Below, piece by piece: positions 58,843 to 64,000 of a stretch of DNA of 64,000 nucleotides (the first letter of the stretch is position 1; every line of letters starts with the position of its first letter). A program made the position numbers and the translations under genes. The stretch covers positions 1 through 64,000 of the forward strand of contig JABTTQ020002192.1 of assembly GCA_016081115.2 (NCBI GenBank), given 5' to 3'. The stretch comes from Rehmannia glutinosa. Taxonomy: Eukaryota > Streptophyta > Magnoliopsida > Lamiales > Orobanchaceae. The notes beneath the pieces were generated by a model. The model ran no database searches. It was not told where the DNA came from and saw nothing but the letters and a program-made list of their open reading frames with translations.

Positions 58843-61800
58843 ATGGCATCTACTTACGATTTTGTCAAGTTGGGAAAGCAAATCCATACTGGCTCTACTG
58901 TGGATTTTGAAGGTATGATCAAACAGGGGTTCGATGAAACCCTTGTGAAGAAGATTGCTGAGAAAGTGGAGAAGTCTGGGCTGAAACCCTTTCTCACAAT
59001 GGATTTTCAGATGACTTATGTTGAAGAAGTCGCTCAGTTCTACGTGAATGCTAAAGTTCACGACGAGGGCATCAAGTCATCCTGCTCATGGAAAGGAGTT
59101 TACGATCACCGCCGAGATCTAGCGGAGCATTGTTTTGTCCGTCGGAAGGAGTACCGAGATATCGAGGCTGATGTCAACTTGGTGCCGCATGGAAGGAAGT
59201 GGCCAAACCCGATCGTATCGCGAAGGTTGTCTACACAAACGACAAGAAGAAGCCAAGGAAGATTACCATAAGTTGCTGGATATTGTTGCCAAGTGTGTAG
59301 ACATCAAATTTGGAAGCTTTAATCAGCTATCCAAAACTAAGCTGATCGTGATGGCTGCGATCATGGAGGAAAAGAAGGTAAACTGGGCTGAGTTTGTATA
59401 CAGCAGACTCTGCCAAAATGTTGGAAATAAGTCTTTCAAGGAAGATGGGTCATTCGGAGGATCCTTGGGGTATGGCCTTGTTATTGGCCGACTGATGGAG
59501 GTAAATGGAGTTCCACTCCAACATGGAAAGGCGTTCCATGTCAACAAGAAAATGTTCCGATCAAATCTTTCCGGAGCGCAGAAGAGAGCTTATGCCAAGA
59601 GAGCAGATACCAGTGAGGGGGAATCAGCTGACCCTGAGGAAACAACTGTTGCCTCCCCTCCCAAGAAGAAAGCTGACCCTGCAGCTGGAAAGAAGACTGC
59701 TGCGCCAATAAAAAAGAAAACAACTGCACCTGCCCCTACAGCCGAGTCACCTGCCCCTGCAGCCGTGTCTCCTGCCCCTGCAGCCGCAGCAGAGAAGGAA
59801 TCCTTAGTACCTTCTCCTGGACTGAAGAAGAAGAGGACTGCCAAGACGAGAAAGGTAGCTGCCTCTAAGACAACTGTGAAGGCCTTTACCTTCGAGGAAC
59901 CGGAGGAAGTGGAACCAAACGTTCCTCTGGTGAAAACCAAAAGAAGTAGAAGAATCTTCAAGCGCTCAGAGCTTGAGAAAACAACTGAGTCTGCCACTCA
60001 CTGAACAGATCACAAAAAAAGTGAGAAGTAGAGTCTCCAGAGATTATTGATGAAACCGCCAAAACACGAGGCCGATCAGCAGAGGCAAGTCGAAGACCCA
60101 ACTGTGGATCGAACAGCTGAAGAGCTAGTAATAGCTGAGCCAGCTAAGTCTCCTGTCGATAGGACTGTGTCTCCGCATGCGACAGACGCTGCTGAGGGTG
60201 AAGAACAGCAAACTCTGCTACTCTCCATTCATGAGAAAGAAGTTCAAGAGAAGATGATGATGATGTGATCACGCTTATCTCCACCATATCCAAATATCCA
60301 AAATCATCTGCAGAATGGAGGAAGTGGAAGCTAAGTCATTCAAGGGAACAGCCTCCAAAGACCGAGTTTATTGAAGAAGAGGAAGAATCGATGAATTTTG
60401 GTTTGACAACAAAGATGGTCCAAGTAATGGATGAAGAGAATCGCATAGATATCTTGCGCATCTTCAAAGATAAGGGAAAAGGAAAGATCGGGCAGAGGAA
60501 GGTAATTCGTGAGAAAGCTAGTATTTGTCCTCTCACTGAACCACCGATCACACTCATCCACATCTCGACATACTTTCAAAGAGTGATGAAGATTTGGATC
60601 CCGCCGCTGCGATGTAAGAGCTAGAAAACGCAAAGACGCCATGCGGGAATCCGTAATGATGCATGAGCAACAACTAATGGAAGGACCTGGAGAGTCTTCC
60701 AAATCACAAACTGAAATTGACCCTATGGGAGTGGTGTGTGCCAGACAAATCGTTGTTGTTGTGACCACTTCCCCACCACCGAGGAAGGTTATAAGGGTAA
60801 TGGCGATGAAACCGGGAACTTGGGGACCCAAGTCGAGCCAACCCCTATTGAAGGTGTCTTACCACCGCCCCAACGGCTGAACACTCAAAGGAAACAACCG
60901 GGAGTTTGGAGGAAAGTGACCCAATCCAAGTCACTCAACCGGTGTGCCACCTGAGGGGGAAACTCCTCCATCGTAGCTAGTCTGAGGTTGTCGCAGATGA
61001 CTCCACAACGAATCTAGGAGGTGAAGTGGAGAAGGAAAAAAGAAAATGAAACACAACAAGTTGTCACTAAAGGCTCGCATAGCTTGAGACTGCCTCAGCC
61101 CTATGCCAATCGCTCTCCGCAGCCGAGGACGCCGCCGATGCAACAAGGCGACATGATGGATCTCGCCCGGGAGTTAACACTGGCAATGAGTGCAATCCAC
61201 GGAGTTGAGACTTCCCGTGGATGCCACCGTTGAAGACCCCAAGACAACCGAGTCCGCCGAAGGGATTGTCCAGCTGCACTTGCCGCAGCTTGAGACCGCA
61301 GAGGCATCAAGGCCTACGGGAGGTTGAGACTTCCCGGGTAAAGAGGCGTGGCTACGTAACATCCCTCCGCTTATCATTGATGCATCCGAGAAGGAGATAA
61401 GTGCCCTTCACAATTCCCAAGACAATCCCGATGTAACATTTGGGATCCAAAGTCAAGATGAGGCCGAGTCATCCCCATGTTACAAGTCCAACCAACTCAC
61501 CAGGATGCTCTTCCCAAAGACGAGTAAGCCGTAATTCAAGGTTGCTCGTCAAAAGTTCAATTTTGATGATGAGCCACCCCTACAAGTCTCATCATCATCC
61601 GATGACGCTTACTAATATGGCCGAGGACTTATAACTCATATGGAAAACCAATTTGAGACCGAAGAAGTCATAAGACAGTGAGGCTCACCACCGGGTCAAT
61701 ACCACAACATATCCCAACCTGAATCATTACCAATCGCGCAGCTCCCAAAGCCGCAAAGCAAAATCAACTCATCCGGGCACATCACGGCTACAAGTTACAA

Positions 61801-63440
61801 TCGAATGCATTCCCTACGTCCGTGATGATGTGTTTGAACAAACGTTCCTTTCTCACCAGAGTCGCCCGATCTTGATGAAGAATCGCCTAGAGATCAACAA
61901 TGTTTCCATAGACTCGATCCATTATTCCACATATACCATCGTCCACAGATTTTGATTTCGATGTTTTTGGCCGCCACCGAGACAGAGGTGACAAACGTGG
62001 TTCGAGAAGTCTTCAAGGCAATATTTGGCGAGATAGAGAAGATGGAAAGGCACCAGGCCTCATCGATATGCTACTGGATAACCGAGATGCTAATCTTACT
62101 ACCGTCTGCGTGGAATCATAGTCGGGGATCCGGGAATGGTGGCAACAACAACAGACATTGCGCGTGGAACAAGTTCGATACTTTAAAGCATTGTATAATA
62201 AGATACTAACTGGAGCGCTGATAATGCCGACATGAAGAAGAGGATGCAAGAAAACATTGATAGAATGCATACTTCTCGCATCACGTAAATGGAATCGGCC
62301 GCGAATTTCATCGAAAAACAACTTCTCAAGACAGAGGAGAACATGAATGAAAAATTCAGCCTTCTTATGGCTGAAATGAAGTTGGTAATGTACCTGAATC
62401 CAACGCCACTCGCAGAATTTGAGCAAAGATACTCCGCAGCCAGTAATCCAAGCGTAACTCGCCTATCACGCCTTTAGATTTCATGCTTGTTGGCATGTTT
62501 CATAGGGTTCCTCTCTCCTTGATTATGCCAAAAAGGGGGAAGAGGAATACCTAAAGACGTTGAAAGGGTCCGCAATGGAAGAAGGACTAATTGTGAAGGA
62601 GAAGACAAACCAAGAGCGTAACAAAGAAAAGGGAAAATTAGTTGAGGGGAAAGGTTCAAAGACATAACTTTAATGGTTGCTAGAACCCCTCAACAAGGAT
62701 TCTGTCACAACCGACTTAATCGAACTTCCGTTGATTCTCCCGCGCTCCAACACTACAGCCCATGTCTCGAGAAAAGGAAAATAGTAGGGGCAGAGATGAC
62801 GGAGATTGAAAGAAAATGGATGCCCGTGCGATGGACATCTTTCAAACAATACGGAGGCATTCCGTAGGAAGAGATATCGATGCCATTTCGCACGCCGGAA
62901 ACAAGCCGAGATCCGTTGATGAATTCAAGATGCCCGCATCCGAGGATACTTCAAGAACGTGACATCACGGCCCGAGCCCGGGACTTGTATGGGAAAAAGG
63001 CCTCAAGTTGTGCGAAGAAGCCGATAGCAGACCGAGCAATATCACTTACCGGGTCACTCTACTATAAAGAAGAAGGCCCCCAAGACAATACACACCCGCA
63101 GGAAGAGGTAGAAGTGGGATGAAGAGGTTTCAAACCTAGACCTCTACCCAAAAACATCGAATATATAGATCCAGGGAAGAAAGGAGGGATCTATTGGGCT
63201 GGGTTTGACGAAGTAGCCAACATGCAAGTGGCCAAGAACAATGCTGAATATGTAAAGAGAATTGAAGAAGAAAATAAAAGACAAACTCAGCTGTGGGAAG
63301 AGAGACAAGAAAGAAAAAGAAAAGATGAAGCTTCCAGAAGAGCTTATGAGAAAAAGAAAGCAGCTGAAGAAGAGAAGAAGAGAAAAAGGTCGGAAGACGA
63401 CAGAGCTGATGAAGAAAGAAGGAGGCATCGAAGGAGATGA
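58843..63440 (+). pseudogene. Element 2 third ORF (Sirevirus env-like / plant-transposon-protein type)
   Basis: This begins MASTYDFVKLGKQIHTGSTV at 58843. One frameshift near 59140 moves it to a frame open to 60003: SKTKLIVMAAIMEEKKVNWA, then GGSLGYGLVIGRLMEVNGVP. That part resembles the putative plant transposon protein domain common in retroelement third ORFs. Next come a Lys-rich segment and a triple PAP-A repeat (about 59735-59790). From 60.0 kb onward it breaks repeatedly, with fragments at 60.05-60.6, 61.0-61.6 and 61.9-62.5 kb. The end is a strongly charged helix (EEENKRQTQLWEERQERKRK, to 63440), probably coiled coil. I see no clear signal peptide or fusion-type membrane segment, so an envelope role is unproven. 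Confidence 0.7.
59735..59795 (+). repeat. Three 21 bp tandem repeats in the third ORF
   Basis: Units of the type cctgcccctgcagccg... repeat three times and encode PAPTAES / PAPAAVS / PAPAAAA. They make a flexible Pro-Ala linker between a Lys-rich and an acidic segment. Confidence 0.75.
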
Positions 63441-63718
63441 AGTGTTTCACGTCTCACCCTTCATGTAATTTACTATTGTAAATATATAAGTATGTAAGTT
63501 CTTTTCAGACATGAATAAGAAATCTGTAATTTCTCTATTTTTTTTTGCGTAGACATTGATGTTTGCTCTGATACACTTTGTAAATAGCTGTGTAAAGGAC
63601 AAGAATGTTATGATCAATAAAAGATTGATTCTACGCATACATTATCCACATCGCACTACCTCGTATGTATCTTTGATGCTTACATTTTTGCATGTATGTC
63701 TTAAGTTTTGGCATCATT
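63441..63718 (+). other. Element 2 3' non-coding region
   Basis: This is AT-rich sequence between the end of the third ORF and the polypurine tract, with no ORF of interest. Confidence 0.6.
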
Positions 63719-63730
63719 AAAAGGGGGAAA
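63719..63730 (+). promoter_or_regulatory. Element 2 polypurine tract
   Basis: aaaagggggaaa ends one base before the 3' LTR start (tgttggg at 63732). It primes plus-strand DNA synthesis in LTR retrotransposons. Confidence 0.85.
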
Positions 63731-63731
63731 T

Positions 63732-64000
63732 TGTTGGGAAATTTATTGTTTAGATTTTGATGAATGCCATGTAAAACTTAGACTAGAAAGTTGGCACCCC
63801 ATTTTCTTTGTAATTTGCATTGTAATAGATGGGCCGCATGTCTGAATGTAGTCGATTATGCTGGATATGCAAGAAGTCAACTGAAGGCTAAAATGAAGAC
63901 TCTCGGTGTGAAGCAACAGTATGGCAAGGAGGAGAAGTCAAGAACTCGATCAAGGAGCATCACCGTTACACTGGGTGAGAAGTGTCACTAAGTCAACTCA
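63732..64000 (+). repeat. Element 2 3' LTR, first 269 bp
   Basis: The first 100 bp equal the 5' LTR. After 63830 the copy has substitutions and short losses (for example caacagtatgg where the 5' LTR has cagctgagtatgg). It continues past the window end. Confidence 0.88.

Larger units (their letters stand above)
51310..64000 (+). mobile_element. Sirevirus-type Ty1-copia element 2, 3' LTR running off the window
   Basis: This has the 5' LTR 51310-52685, primer site 52688-52699, gag from 52814, pol about 53.86-58.28 kb, a third ORF region 58843-63440, polypurine tract 63719-63730, and the start of the 3' LTR at 63732. The layout with a long ORF after pol and a PPT of aaaagggggaaa is typical of Sireviruses. 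It is inserted in the pararetroviral movement-protein domain. gag and the start of ORF 3 are readable, but pol and most of ORF 3 contain many small indels. Confidence 0.92.

Noticed and set aside
59590..59997. Minus-strand 135-codon ORF with Ala/Gly-rich repeats
   Set aside because: It is the antisense shadow of the third ORF, including its Pro-Ala repeats.
63136..63450. Minus-strand ORF rich in Phe/Leu/Ser that looks like a membrane protein
   Set aside because: It is the antisense of a Glu/Lys/Arg-rich coiled coil at the end of the Sirevirus third ORF.

Overview
This is nuclear DNA of a flowering plant, almost certainly a eudicot. It is AT-rich, with GT-AG spliced plant genes, plant-specific families (a trichome-birefringence-like protein, a CYP96A-like P450) and plant mobile elements (Sirevirus, Athila, Cassandra, plant mobile domain). 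I cannot name the species.

Region 1 (1-27.4 kb) is gene-bearing. It holds the 3' part of a TBL-family acyltransferase gene (178-1934), a MULE-like transposon of about 7.7 kb with a decayed plant-mobile-domain gene (about 2348-10058), a seven-exon gene whose product looks like the plant PAXX DNA-repair factor (12284-18570), an unnamed 229-232 aa protein gene on the minus strand (19180-20169), and a CYP96A-like gene broken by one frameshift (23432-24939). The MULE itself is cut by a LINE (4290-7008) and by a Cassandra TRIM whose LTRs carry 5S-rRNA-like sequence (7386-8259). Small non-autonomous DNA transposons lie in the TBL intron, just upstream of the PAXX-like gene, and around the P450. Three of these have readable target-site duplications.

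Region 2 (27.4-64 kb) contains no host gene that I can see. It is a stack of nested elements. A decayed Ty3-gypsy gag-protease piece (27.4-29.5 kb) abuts Sirevirus-type copia element 1 (29.5-48.25 kb). The 5' LTR of element 1 is split twice: by an unidentified 2.2 kb insert with an internal duplication, and by a complete Athila-like gag-protease element (32929-40281, target duplication gttaa). A solo LTR of the same Sirevirus family sits in its RNase H region (45716-47180, target duplication gagtc). The 3' LTR of element 1 is cut after about 100 bp. A MITE-like piece follows, then a fragment of an endogenous pararetrovirus (Caulimoviridae) with a tRNA-Met primer site, a coat-protein-like ORF with a zinc knuckle, and a movement-protein domain (48.44-51.31 kb). 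That fragment is cut by Sirevirus element 2 (51310 to beyond the window end), which has gag, pol and a long third ORF. Every element ORF in this region carries stops or frameshifts.

Most notable are the endogenous pararetrovirus fragment, the PAXX-like gene, the Cassandra inside a plant-mobile-domain exon, the subterminal hairpin arrays of the MULE, the GC-rich palindromes scattered through the Athila-like element, and a recurrent CTG to CCG/CG change in the decayed parts of Sirevirus element 2. The last may be an assembly artefact at methylated sites.
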